DNA from: Gnetum montanum
Taxonomy: Eukaryota; Streptophyta; Gnetopsida; Gnetales; Gnetaceae
Reading direction: 5' to 3'
Length of the DNA: 55,938 nucleotides
NCBI GenBank assembly: GCA_015680685.1
Contig: MNCI01020320.1
Location: forward strand, 285,956 to 341,893
Part shown: positions 23,570-34,900 of the stretch, in pieces
Numbering within the stretch: position 1 is the first letter of the stretch
How the letters are laid out: every line of letters begins with the position of its first letter
Made by a program: the position numbers and the translations under genes
The notes under the pieces: model-generated
What the model was told of the DNA's origin: nothing
The model's input: only the letters and a program-made list of their open reading frames with translations
Database searches by the model: none

Positions 23570-23842
23570 GGCTATAAGTGCGAAGCTTTATAGGTGTAGA
23601 CTTCAATGATTTAGTTGATGACAAGTTGAGAGTCACCTCGGTCTACCAAATGTTGGATCTTTAATTACTGAGCTACTAAGAGGCCCCTAAGGAGTCCTTC
23701 ATACTTAGCTACATTGTTCATACAAAAGAACATGAAGCAGTAAGCAAAAGGTTCCATGTCCCCCAAGGGGAATGTAATGATAGTAGCGGCACTACCACCT
23801 CGTGTGGTTGAGGCACCGTCAAAATGCAAAATGGCCTAGAAA
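23570..23842 (-). pseudogene. T2 second RNase H (aRNH) domain
   Basis: AILHFDGASTTRGGSAATII, then FFCMNNVAKYEGLLRGLLVA and LVDRGDSQLVINQI, is an RNase H fold of the plant/archaeal type: FDGA with the first Asp, N.AEYEAL-like segment with the Glu, and GDSQLV with the next Asp. In Ty3/gypsy elements this extra domain between RNase H and integrase is known from the Tat clade and is the main evidence for the lineage call. One stop lies in the middle. Confidence 0.85.
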
Positions 23843-24039
23843 TGCGATGGCACAAGGTTGATACTACTAACATGTTCATCAAGGAATTCTGATTCTATGC
23901 TTTCTTGATCATCAACAAGTGAGGTTGCAAGCTATGTAGCTATCACTTGTCCTTTCGTTGATGATTGGGCTACATAGTGTAAATCGAATTCCACTATTAT
24001 TGCTTTCCATTGAGCTATCTTGCTACTTTCATATAGGTT

Positions 24040-24310
24040 GTTTGTGATATCCTAAAGTACATTGCTTTTGCATATAATGTTCACTTGGCTACGGAATAGA
24101 TAGTGTCTCCACTTTTTTAGCATGAACACTAGGGAGAGACAATTCCTTTCCACTTTATTATATTTGGCTTCATATGCTATTAATGCATGGCTCAAGTAAT
24201 AGAATGGGATTTCAGAGTTATCTTCTATTTTCTGGCATAATAGTGTTGTGATAGATGTATCCAAGGTGGCAAGGTAGATGTATAAAGGCTTATCCCTCTA
24301 TGGTGGGTAC
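24040..24310 (-). pseudogene. T2 RNase H (gypsy type)
   Basis: KPLYIYLATLDTSITTLLCQ, then FYYLSHALIAYEAKYNKVER and LVFMLKKWRHYLF, matches the standard Ty3/gypsy RNase H. The first catalytic Asp of the usual L..S/DAS form is not clear in ATLDTS, so activity is doubtful; this fits Tat elements, in which the second RNase H may take over. Open stretch 24052-24264. Confidence 0.8.
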
Positions 24311-24399
24311 ATAGCTAGTAGGTGTAAAAGATCTTTCTTCAAGTCATCAAAGGCTTGTTGACATTGTGTTGTTCACTCAAAGTTAACCCCCTTCTTTAG

Positions 24400-25215
24400 T
24401 AACTGTTGCATGTGGTGTAACTTGTCAATCAACCTTGCTATAAACCTTCTGATGAACTATATTCTACCTTGCAACCCAAGTAATTCTTTAAGGTTAGTAA
24501 CTTTGTTAGAGTCCACTCGTATTCTAGCCTCCAATACTACAAGCATGCGTCTAGTTTTTATGCCGAAAACATACTTCTTTGGATTAAGGCACAAGTCATG
24601 CATATGACAACACTTTAGGACTACATCTAGATGAGTGGGATGATCAATAGCTATCTCATACTTGACCACCATGTCATCCACATAATCGTTTAGCTTCTCT
24701 AGGAGGTAGTCACTGAATATGTAGGTCATGGCTCGTTGCTAGGTTGCTTTGACATTCTTTAGACCAAAGGGCATGATAGTGTAACAAAAGGTACCCCAAG
24801 GGGTCACGAAAGTAGTTGTCAACTGATGCTCTAGATTTATGCAAATTTGATTATAACCTGAGAACCCATCCATGAAGGATAGTAAAGCATGACCAGTCGT
24901 AGTATTGATAAGTTAATCGATACTTGGTAGTGGAAAGTCATCTTTAATCATTACCTTGTTCAGATCTCAGAAGTCTATATAGATTCATATTCCTCCCATT
25001 TTCTTAGAGACTACAATGATGTTTGACACCCATTCCGAGTAATCAACCAAGCAAATGAAGCCTGCTTGGTATAGCTTAGTGATTTCATCATGTACAGCTA
25101 ATTCAATTTTTGGTTTAATATTTCAAGCCTTTTGTTTAATTGGTTTGACATGTGGGTCCAATACAATGTTATGTTGTCTTAACCATGGGTCTAAGCCTGA
25201 CATGTCATTTTAGGA
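24400..25215 (-). pseudogene. T2 reverse transcriptase
   Basis: Motifs in order: MSGLDPWLRQHNIVL lead-in, KLYQAGFICLVDYSEWVSNI, VVSKKMGG, FPLPSIDQLINTTTGHALLS, FMDGFSGYNQICI, TPWGTFCYTIMPFGLKN, and LNDYVDDMVVK, the intact YVDD box. LCLNPKKYVFGI and NLKELLGLQGRI follow. Most catalytic sequence is kept although stops interrupt it. Open stretch 24457-24729. RNase H follows at once. Confidence 0.85.
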
Positions 25216-25553
25216 CCATGAGAATACTTTTATGTTGTCTTGAAGGACTCTGGATACATCTTTTTGCATTTGTTGATCTAGGAGGGAACTTAATTTTAGT
25301 GTCTTTTTTCCCCTTGGATGTCATTATCGGTGCTTCAATGAGAGGTTCGTTAGTCACATCCCAAACCTCTAAGTATAAGGATTGGACCAAATGTTTAGGC
25401 CAATCTAGGGATGCTGCAATGTTATCAGTAGATGAATCCCAGTCTATCGACTTTAAGTTTGGATATCTTGCAAGCTTGCCAGGAGGACCTGTCAAGGTTA
25501 AAAGTGAGTGTAGATCACGCTGCATGGTCATCTTGTTCAACCTGCCACAATAA
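25205..25553 (-). pseudogene. T2 linker upstream of RT
   Basis: A 111-codon open stretch includes LYLEVWDVTNEPLIEAPIMT and leads into RT in another frame. In most Tat elements this linker joins protease directly; here the protease lies 6 kb away. On the minus strand a pyrimidine-rich stretch ending ACCTTGACAG (AG at 25490-25489) could act as a 3' splice site just before the linker. That is inference from one motif. Confidence 0.5.
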
Positions 25554-25669
25554 GAAGAAGACTGGTCAAGTGATACCTATTTATAGCTATAGTGCATAAT
25601 AATAAATATTTGCAAAGCAATAGTGGAACATGAAATAATTGTTTACTATTTGGCCATGTTCGCAAGTTA

Positions 25670-25965
25670 CCAGTTTAAGGTCTTGGTGGACCGTGAGCAG
25701 GTTCAAACATGAAATTGACATTAACTCTACCAGTTTAAGGTCATGGTGGACCATAACATTACAAAATCTAGTATAAAATGCAAAATGGGTGTTAAAGTTG
25801 CATGTTTAAGGTCATGGTAGACCGTTAACAGGTTGGTGGATAAGGTTACTAGTTTAAGGTATTTGCAGATCATTAACAGGTTGGCGTTGTAGAGGTTACT
25901 AGTTTAAGGTCTTTGCGGACCATGGTGCATAGGTTTTGTACAAGTAGGTTGCTAATTTAAGGTGG
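25670..25965. repeat. Array 2: six spaced copies of the inverted-repeat core
   Basis: AGTTTAAGGTC...GGACC cores occur at about 25672, 25732, 25803, 25851, 25901 and 25953, spaced roughly 48-72 bases. Four have perfect GGTC/GACC arms 10 bases apart (for example 25679 and 25689). The core is shared with array 1; the sequence between cores is not. The array lies directly upstream (in element sense) of the RT linker. Confidence 0.8.
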
Positions 25966-27470
25966 GACAAAATTTTTGGTTGGGCCTACCTATTTGCAAA
26001 CAAGAATGTTACACTATTGCAAATTTATGACACAAAAGTATTACACTATATGGGGCATCCCACATTACTCGGGGTGCAAAAATGGCAAGTTCTTTTCACC
26101 GTGTCAGCTATAAATAATAGTTTACCCCTGGTAAACTTTTCATTTTTTTTGTCAAAGAATAGAGCCCACATCTAGAGCATAGCTCAATCATGTCGAGAGA
26201 AAGCAAGATAGTGTAGCATAGCAGTCGACAGCATTTGCGAGTGAAGCAATGGCACCTAAAGGCGAACACAAGCACCGAGGGCTCGCTAAGGTGGACGAAG
26301 TTAAGGAAACTTTGGGGTACTTGACCCAGGTGTGCATTGAAGTGTGGGAGGAGACTCCATCTGCTCGATAAGTTGTTACACCGCGTTTGTTATTCAAACT
26401 TCTACAATTTTTATTATTGAAATCCATGTTTTTTGCCACTCATTTTGGTCACCACTTTGGCCGCTACACTACCATTGTTGCTGGTTGGCCATAGCAGCTA
26501 TACAGACATTACGCTATAGCTGCATGTAGTATTGCCTCGGCTGCCATTTTTTTGACTACCTTTTCATGGGGGTTTGGGAAAGTTTGAACAGCTTAGCACA
26601 TTGTTAGTATAGTGCGCTATCCTTAAGAGGGTTTGGCCACCTATGAGATTTGAAAAATGTGACACATGTTAAATGTAGTACAATGCAAATTATTTTGTAC
26701 AATCGAAGTCTGATTGGGATGACTGTAGCATAGTGAAATCTTACTTGACTACACTTTATAATGTTTTTATTGTGGTATGCCAGTATGTCGTAAGGTCTTT
26801 TAGGTTTGTTCAATTGTTATATTGTTGAATCTACAATACCATTGCGTTGTTGAATTTTTTAAGCTTGCCATATTTCCATGCTTGTCATAGTAATGTGTTG
26901 TTTACATCATTGTATTATTGAACATCTACCTATTCCTATTCATTTTCTACATTACGTGTCATCTAAGCATTGTTGCATTGTGTAAGGTTTGATGACCATG
27001 CTACACTGCGAGGCTTATTTTGTTGTTGTTTGTTTTTACTTTTTTATTTTTAAATTGTTATGACTATGAGATCATGCTACACTAGATGCAATGAAAATTT
27101 CATGCTACACTATACGTAATTAGAGGATTATGCTACACTACGTGTAAACTTTGCTCTTACATAGTTCCGAGAGGGTGCACGGGACTTCCTATAGTTCCTC
27201 CTTCAGCATTTTAGTTTGATTGTTTGGTCATACTTATCGGCAGAGATAGCAACCACAATCATAGAAACCCTGTTGCCAGGGGAAAACCAGGGGATTCTAA
27301 AATTTATGGCTGATGGGTCAATCGGGGGCAAACAGGCAAAGGTTCCAACCAGTATCCAAAAATCTTGAGATGCTTAAGTTGGATCTAGAAGATGCCTGAG
27401 TATAAGTGCTATCACTTATACAACACGTTGTTTGTTGCCTATCACATGGGCACCTACTTTTAGAACCCAC
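25966..27470. other. T2 stretch between array 2 and antisense ORF
   Basis: No recognised domain. It contains repeated ATGCTACACTA motifs (27070-27140: CATGCTACACTAGATG, CATGCTACACTATACG, TATGCTACACTACGTG), related to the palindromic motif of the LTRs. As sequence upstream of a plus-strand ORF set it could hold that promoter. No clear TATA box was found. Confidence 0.4.
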
Positions 27471-29015
27471 ATAGAACCGTTTATTATGCCAGTAGGTGAG
27501 TTCTACAAAGGTATTTTATCATTGTGTGATCCATGTTATGTTAGACAAAGGTATTAATAGTGTATATGTGCATTTTTTATGTGTTTCCAAGTTTTTTATT
27601 GACAAGAGTGGTCTCCACGGTGACATCAACACCTTGGCATTGGCACAGATGGCCCTGTGGGAGTTTTCCTCCACTAGGAATGTGTGTACAAGTGTAATAG
27701 GCCAATTTGGGGGTGAGTTTAGAACCTATCCAACCTAGTATTCCCAATTTTATGGGAAGTGTAAAGAAGCCGGTTGGTTGGATAGGGAATGGGCATCCCT
27801 CAAGTCACTCACCATCGAAGATGTATTGGTGGATCTCCCACCATTTCCCACATCATTTAAACCTAGTACACTAAAGTGTGAATTCAATGTTACATGTTTG
27901 AGTGATGTTTACCTTTTGCTAACCCTCTCTCTTTTCTTTTCTTTTTATTTTTTGCGAATTGTTTTAGTGGAGAAGAAATCCTAGGAGGTGACTGTGATTA
28001 CCTCTAGATGCAATGAAACCAACCTCTTTTTTAAGTATGGGGAGGTGGAGGAGACCTAGTGTTGGCTCTGCAATGGGGCCCCAACCATGCTGGTCCATAA
28101 CCTTTAGGAGGCTGGGCTTATGGACTTATTTCTAGCTATTAACCCAAACGTCCCACCTACTGAGATGCTTTCCCTAGTAGACTCCTTTTCTGAAAAGGCA
28201 GACCACTTCCACATACGTATTCATGGTGTGTGCGTGGTGTTTGATGTCAATGATCAATTTTTTATAGATCTTTTCGACGTTCCCTATGATGGTCTCCCCG
28301 TGGGAGAAAAATCCAAGAAATATGTACACAATCAGGGGAACAATGAGGAGTGGCTAGGCATGGCAAAGGATCAAATGGGGCTCTATATTAAGAAATTCAG
28401 GCTATGGGTGGCCAAAATAGTTTACCCTATCTTCCGTGCATGTGCATTCCCCAAGCTACTATCCCAAGGAAAATCATTGGGATTGAGCAGGCTCGGATAA
28501 TGAGGGATTTCATGGAAGAGGGGACCAATTACAATTGGGCCAAACACCTTTGCAAAGGCATGTAGGTTGAAATGGTCAAGCTCCATAGGAATCTTGAGTC
28601 TCATTTTAGTGTGCACCATGCCTTTTTCATAGCCTACCTACGACATTTTATGGAACTCTTGGTAGTCCATGAGAATGGGGTCTGGGTACTACAAGATCAT
28701 AGCCAGATCTCCAAATCGTGGATCTACCAAGTCTTCCGTATCACCCACTCTCAAGATCTCCTAGAAGCTATTGGGGAGTCATTTTCAATGATGACTAGGG
28801 ATCAGGTGGCATGCAACTTTTGGGCCCATGACAGCGTGGGAGAGGCACCCCCCATTACCACTAGTAGCGTGAAAAGGGGGCAACGCCTCATTGCAGAGAT
28901 AGTGATGACCAAGCTACAATGTAAGAGGTCCCACCCTACCAATGAGACCCCTCATACTAACGAAGAAAAGGGGAAGAAGCTACAACTCAAACTTCGTAGA
29001 GTGCAACCTCCGATT

Positions 29016-29145
29016 GTTAAGTGTCCATTTTTTTATTTATTTTTTGGATAACATTTGCTACACTATGTTATGCTAGGTAGCATTGCACAATGTAGCATCT
29101 ACTTCAGGTTGGTATAATTTACTTGCTGCGATTATGCTTTATCAG
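29016..29145 (+). other. Candidate intron in antisense ORF
   Basis: Donor GTTAAG at 29016, a long T-rich run (29027-29043), and acceptor TTTATCAG ending 29145. Coding-like sequence stops before it and resumes after it as an acidic repeat. It contains a TGCTACACTATG/CAATGTAGCA palindrome related to the LTR motif. Confidence 0.4.
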
Positions 29146-29799
29146 TAGAGGAAGAAGAAGAAGAAGAGGGAGAAGAGGTGATGGCCCCTACAATAGGGGC
29201 AACCACCGAGAACAAAGAGGCTCCAGCTAAAGAGGAGAGGGCCCTTGCTAAAGAAGAAGGGGCCCCTACTACAGAAGAAAGGGCCTTGGCTAGTGAGGAG
29301 GAGGTCTCCTTCGATGAAGAGGAGGCCCTTGCCAATGAAGAAAGGGGCCTAGCTAATGACAAAGAGGCACCTGGCAACTAGGATGAGGCCCTTGCTAACA
29401 ACCCTTTTGCAAAGAGCATCTCAGTGCTAGAGGGGCACATGAGCATTAAGGACACTGCTACATTATAGGGTCAACTAGAAAGAGATGGGCTCCATTTGGA
29501 TGCTAGTGAGTTTGACCACATATTTGAAGTCTGCCAATGGATGATCCCTTTACTATCACCCCTAAGGATTTGCTGGATAGGAGCTTTACACTATCATTTA
29601 TGTTGTTCATCAGATTTATAGTGATTTCCCTCCATTGTGGCTAACACATTTCGTTATACAATTGACACCACTGTTCATACCTCCGACCCTTCCTCGATCC
29701 ACCTAAAACTGTGGACCGAGACCCCTGATAAATTTACTTTCATGGAAGGGGTGGTTGATGACATGATTGACCGTCTGAGGTAAATCGACCTGGAAGTGG

Positions 29800-29888
29800 G
29801 TAAGTCAAAATTGCTACACTAGACTCTTTAAAATGTTGTTTCTTCACTATGTTGCTATGATTAATGCCTTTGTATATGTGGTTAGCAG
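29800..29888 (+). other. Candidate intron in antisense ORF (GTAAGT donor)
   Basis: GTAAGT begins at 29800, the plant consensus donor; GTTAGCAG ends at 29888. The interior is T-rich. The exon after it opens into AFCLKWDPKRVVEVDAMPEF and further. This is the best-formed splice pair in the antisense unit. Confidence 0.5.
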
Positions 29889-31019
29889 CCTTCTGCCTCA
29901 AGTGGGACCCCAAACGAGTGGTTGAGGTTGACGCCATGCCTGAATTTCCACCGAAGATGACCAAAGTACCTCATTGCGTATATGACAAAGCAAGCCAATG
30001 TGCACTATACTTAGCACACTCCTTGTTGGAATGCAGGTGCATGAACAAACACCTCTAGAAATGGGTACAGAGGTTTGAGAAGGAGAAGGCCAACCTAACT
30101 GCCCAGGTGGGAGATCTCCATTCCAGGAATGAATTTCTGTTGGCTCGAGACACCAACGATGGTAGTTGGCGCACGACCGTCATCGACTACATGAGATACT
30201 AGACAACTGTGCGATACAACAATGAGACCACTAGTGAAAAAATAGAGCAATGCATGCAAATGGACCTATTATCTCAGAAGAACCAAAACTAGAAAGATTA
30301 CAATGCCAAGGTTTACGAGTGGGGATAGGCATAGAAAAACCACAAGCACATGTATAAGCTAGAACGTGCCACCTACCGTAACCAATATTGGAATGCCTCT
30401 ATCAAGTTACATACTCATGAGGTATTTCTCGACATTATTGGCACTTCTTGGGCTTACGATAGGTTTATGCAACAGGTGACAGTGAGTGAATCTCCCAAAA
30501 GGAAAGTAACCTTTCCTGTGGGTGAGACCGCCACTGCTACCTTTTCTCCAAGACAACCGAGATGGACATCCATAGAGAAGGAGAAAGTTGCTGCAAGCAC
30601 TAATCTGGGAGACAAGAATTGGGTTGATATCATGGAAGAGGAGATCTTGCAATGCCTGGCGCCAAGCCTGGATTGGATACCCCTTGAAACAGACGTGGGA
30701 CCATCTCGAGTCAGTTACCTTTTGGCGTAGTGATAATTTATTTTATTAGAATCTTTATGGTGACTTTAACTAACTACATTTTCTTTCTGGTACAGACTCC
30801 AGACAAAAACATAGGGCCTAATGAAGCAAGAATGATGGAGCAGGCGAAGGGTCATAGTGTAGTAGGTGAACATTTTATTTGAATTCAAAGAATGTTACAA
30901 ACATTATTAATTTGTGAGAGAAAAAATGGAATATGAAGAAATTTATTTCTTTATGTGTTATGTGTTGTATTTATTTTAATTTTATTTTATTCCCTTTATT
31001 GGATAAAATTCGGTAGGAG

Positions 31020-31151
31020 TTTTAGGCCATTTCGGGCCATCACTAGTTTTAGGCCTTTTCGGGCCATTGGTAGTTTTAAGCCATTTTAGGTTGTTTCTTG
31101 TTTTAGGCCATTTTGGGCTATTGGTAGTTTTAAGCTATTTCGAGCTATTGG
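31020..31151. repeat. Array 3: five 27-bp units with inverted-repeat core
   Basis: Units start at 31020, 31047, 31074, 31101 and 31128 with exact 27-base period, each beginning TTTTARGCYATTT. The core arms are GGCC/GGCC in unit 1 (31025, 31035) and AGCT/AGCT in unit 5 (31133, 31143), again 10 bases apart start to start. Another core, TTTAAGGCCTTAGCGGCT, follows at about 31170-31190. It sits between the antisense ORF and protease. Confidence 0.9.
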
Positions 31152-31510
31152 ATGATGGTAAGAAAAACATTTGCCAATTTAAGGCCTTAGCGGCTGTGGT
31201 GTAATGTAAAGAGTGGACATGTGAATGGTTTAAAGAATGAGTTAGGCACTTATCATAAATGAGTGAATGTGAAGCAAACAAGGAATAAATGTATAATGAG
31301 CATTAATTGAGTAAGGAGAAGTGGAGTTGTTACGCTACATGAGTAACGATCATCCTCGCAATTGCTTTCTAACCCAGCATGGGCTTGGCGATGCATAAGG
31401 TCAAGAGGCTTTGTTGTAGTATTCTTCTATGTCATTATCTACCGCTTGAAAAGGTAATTCAGCCCACACAGTTTCGTTTTCTGAGCTGATGTCTTGGGCC
31501 TACTCTTTTG

Positions 31511-31985
31511 TCAACAATTAGCTTCAGTGGAGATAGGTGTTTCGTTCTCAGAGGTTATGACCTCTGAACCTTGCTCCATATTGATGTTGTTTATCGCTTG
31601 GTTTGCCACTTCGTCACCATGGATCACCACCTCCTTGCCTGCATAAGGTAGGTGGATTTCTTGATGTATAGGCACAGAGATGGCCCTGAGTTGGGCTAAC
31701 CATGACCTCCCCAAGATCAAGTTAAACCCAAGCATCTCTTCTACCATGATGAATGTTGCACTTGTGGGGAACTGGTCCCCTGCCACAAAGTTAATGTGGA
31801 CAGTGCCTTTCACCATTACCTATGCCCCGTTGAAGGGCTTTAGACATGATGTTGTCATGGGTTTGATTTGGTCCACCAAACCTAATTTTTCCACTATGGG
31901 AAACGAGATGACATTTGTAGCAGCCCCATCATCAACATGTACTCTTTGGATCTTGTGTTGATTCAGCTGAATTGTGATGAATAGG
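31511..31985 (-). pseudogene. T2 aspartic protease
   Basis: VHVDDGAATNVISFPIVEKL (about 31890-31950), then MVKGTVHINFVAGDQFPTSA and MVEEMLGFNLILGRSWLAQL, gives a retropepsin-like domain. The last 101 codons (31511-31816) are open. The block FNLILGRSWL is the second conserved part of the fold. DDG replaces DSG/DTG, as in T1, so this may be a family trait rather than damage. It is joined to gag on its N-terminal side; RT does not follow directly. Confidence 0.75.
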
Positions 31986-31989
31986 GGTG

Positions 31990-34900
31990 CTGTCATCACC
32001 TGACCCTTTTCAGGGTCTTCCTTAATGAACTCATCACGGAATGTTAACTAAGATGGTCATGGTTCTTCAGGCGTAGAAGGAAGCATGACCGCATGGATTG
32101 CTTTCTCCTCTACCAGCATGTTTTCATCAACTAGTATGGATGTTAACATGTGAACCAAAGCCTCGTGGTGTGCAATTGAAGTCATTACTAGGTCGTACAG
32201 GCTCAAGGTTGTGTTCTTTTTTTTCAAAGCATGTTTGACCTAAGTAAGAGCATTTAGGAGGTCATGTCCACCTTCTTGTTATTTTCCTCCCTTCTCTTCC
32301 TCCATTTGTCCGCGAAGATAAATTTCTCAAGGAGGAGCAGTTTCAGGTCTAGGGCTAGACCCTTTTGGATGGGGTGATAATGATCATGCGTGCGTAGTGG
32401 AATTAACTTTTGGTGATGAGGGGGGCGTAGATACAGAGGATGAGGGTGTAGGCTTGGAAGGAGCTAGGTTAGTACATTCCTTGGCTATTTCATCCATCAG
32501 ACGCTCTTCCCATTTCCTTGAACGGGAAGGCTATGATGCTATCTTATGTTGGTTTTGTGGGATGGGGGAAGTTGATTGTTTTGGCCCCCTAATGACAAAC
32601 GGTGTTTGTGGCATTAGTGCAGGTAGTGGTGCAGTTTTGAATACGAAGGATGTAGGGGTGGATGTCTGAGGAGGAACCTTAAGGACAAATGGTTTTTGTG
32701 GTGTCTTTTTTTTCATTGTTGGTGTCGCTATGTTGCGTTGAGGTATACAAACGACAAATGGCTGCTATGGTGGTTCCGGATTACCATCTACACTAATCGT
32801 GTTGATAATGTACCCCGCATCGTTAGCATTGAGGGGGTCCTTGTAAACATGCATGGATTGATTTTCAGGGTGGATGGGGTTGCTTTCATCTAGTACCAAC
32901 TTCCCCTAATCAATCATTCATTGAATGTCATCTTTTAAGGCTAGACAGTAATCTGTGTCATGACAACAAAGTTGGCGGTAGTCACAGAACTAATCTAGCT
33001 TGAAGTTCTTAGGAACTGGAGGCTCATTGGGCATAGCCAAGGAGGGGTTCCTAAGGAGTTCGCAATACCACTGATGTCATTTGGTTGCCTCCTTTTACAT
33101 CTACTTATGTTGAATGTACCCAGCACCTAATAATTGCTTCAGAAGTTCTAAAGGCTTAACATGTAGATGGGTGTACTTGGAGCGATCTTTACGCTCAAAG
33201 TCAAGTTTAGCTGGGGTGGGTACCTTTGGTACCGACATGAAGGGTTGGGCAATGTTACTTGGGCTAGGCATAGGGTTAGTTAGTGTTGTGGCCACTTTCT
33301 TTCTATTGTTGTTGTTGGGCTTGGCCTCGCTTTCCACGGCGGCCACCATGGCCATTCCAGCTTTTCCCTTCTCTTTGTCTTTTTTGGTATATGCATTTTT
33401 ATATGCAACATAGGTCGGGTCCTTATTACCTTCGACTACATCTTGGATGCTCTTTGTCTAGGAAAAACCTTAACTAAGAGAGCATGGGGCTAGGTAATAG
33501 AGCTTGGATTTGATGAAATCATTTACCGCTCCCTTGAAGATGGCTAGTAAATGGGCCTCTATGATAGGCTCATGGATCTCATTCAAGATAGCGCTCCACT
33601 GCTGTATAAACCATTGTACTAACTCCTATGTGTCTTACTTAACACCCATCAACTGATCCAGCGTGACTTTGGGCTTCAAGTTATACTTGAAGTGGGTCAT
33701 GAACTAGGTCAGGTGCTCCTCCAGTGTTGACATGGAGGCATGCAGGAGCACGCGGTACTAGTCTAAAACTTTTCTTGTCAAATACATAGCAAAGATGAAA
33801 ATAATGGTGTGCGGCCATTGTTGCAACAAAAAAGACTCAAATCTAAATGTGACTAAATGTGTGGTAGGGTCACCCTCCTCGTTGTATTTTGTGAATTGGG
33901 GGAGTGGCATCCTAGGGGGTAATGTAAGCAAAGGAACCACCAGGCTGATGGGGTCATCATGGTAGAAATCCATGACCTATACCATGTCAAAACTAGCATC
34001 TTTGAGGCATTTAACCTCTTCAGTGAGGGTCTGGATAAGTTGAAATGCTTAATCTAGCCCCAGAGACAATGTAGATGGTTGTGGGGTTGTAGGGGCAACC
34101 ATCATTGGTGGCATAGTAAGGGTAGCAGCCTGGCTCATAGGCGATGCCATTGGGACTACCCTTGTGAAGGGTGTTACATGTGAGGTCCACCACCCAATGG
34201 GTGGTGCTACTGGAGCGACAACCGCTGGTGGTGCTGTGGGGTTAGCCATTTGCATTACTAATGGAATGGGCCATAGTCCTGCACTCAGTTGTGACACCTG
34301 CGGGACTTGGTATGCTTAGTGGTAAGGGTAATGTGACATCTGGTGGGGCTGCAAAGTAGGGAATGAAGTGGCTGGGGTCCACCATGTAGTTGGGGTTGGA
34401 CCTATCGCTGATGATGGAACAAATGTAGATGATGAGATAGGAACAGAAGCTCTAGGCAGTTGTGAAGTAGACACAATGTATATGTATGGAAACGTAGGTG
34501 TAACCGACGCTTAGTATGAGGATGAGGTAGAATGAGGAGGGAGAGTTCCTGGGTATGAAACTAAGGGAGGGACATGCTGATATGCTAAGGGTGTAGGATG
34601 GTTTCCCATGGCTGATGAAAGCATAGATTGAGGCAAATCCATTGTGATCACAAAGGGAGCTATCGCAGAAAGTAGGTTTGACCTAAAGACCATGGTGGGA
34701 GGGATGGTTGCAGGGTAAATTTGGCCATCCCCCTTGGATTAGGAGTCTAGGTCTTCTTGTCCATCCTGAAACACTTCATCGTAATGGGATGTTGTGTCCC
34801 ACTCCCTAGGCTTACTGACTCATAGTAGTTGATCGAGGATCCATTGATACATATTCTTCAAGGGGATGGCAGCATCATAGGTAGGGACAAACTCCCTCCC

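Larger units (their letters stand above)
27480..30885 (+). pseudogene. Antisense ORF set inside T2, probably spliced
   Basis: Read opposite to gag and pol. Coding-like pieces: 27590-27895 (DINTLALAQMALWEF, DREWASLKSLTIEDVLVDLP); 28120-28500 (IHGVCVVFDVNDQFFIDLF, GLPVGEKSKKYVHNQGNNEE); 28572-29015 (SHFSVHHAFFIAYLRHFMEL, SWIYQVFRITHSQDLLEAIG); an acidic Glu/Ala repeat (29150-29380); 29889-30056; a coiled-coil-like segment (30060-30200); 30350-30726. Possible introns: 29016-29145, 29800-29888 (donor GTAAGT, acceptor GTTAGCAG), and a weaker one at 30727-30795. Several stops show decay. The N-terminal part vaguely resembles plant transposon or mobile-domain proteins reported as extra ORFs in Tat and Athila elements. 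Function unknown. Confidence 0.55.

Noticed and set aside
29132-29377. 81-codon Ser/Ala/Leu-rich minus-strand ORF
   Set aside because: It is the reverse of the acidic Glu/Ala repeat on the plus strand; low-complexity shadow.
25560-31500. The 6-kb block of T2 as a nested LTR element
   Set aside because: I looked for LTR-like direct repeats, a primer site and target copies at both ends and saw none; the arrays at the edges are short-unit repeats. It remains possible but unsupported.
31680-31961. 93-codon plus-strand ORF
   Set aside because: It is a shadow of the T2 protease on the minus strand.
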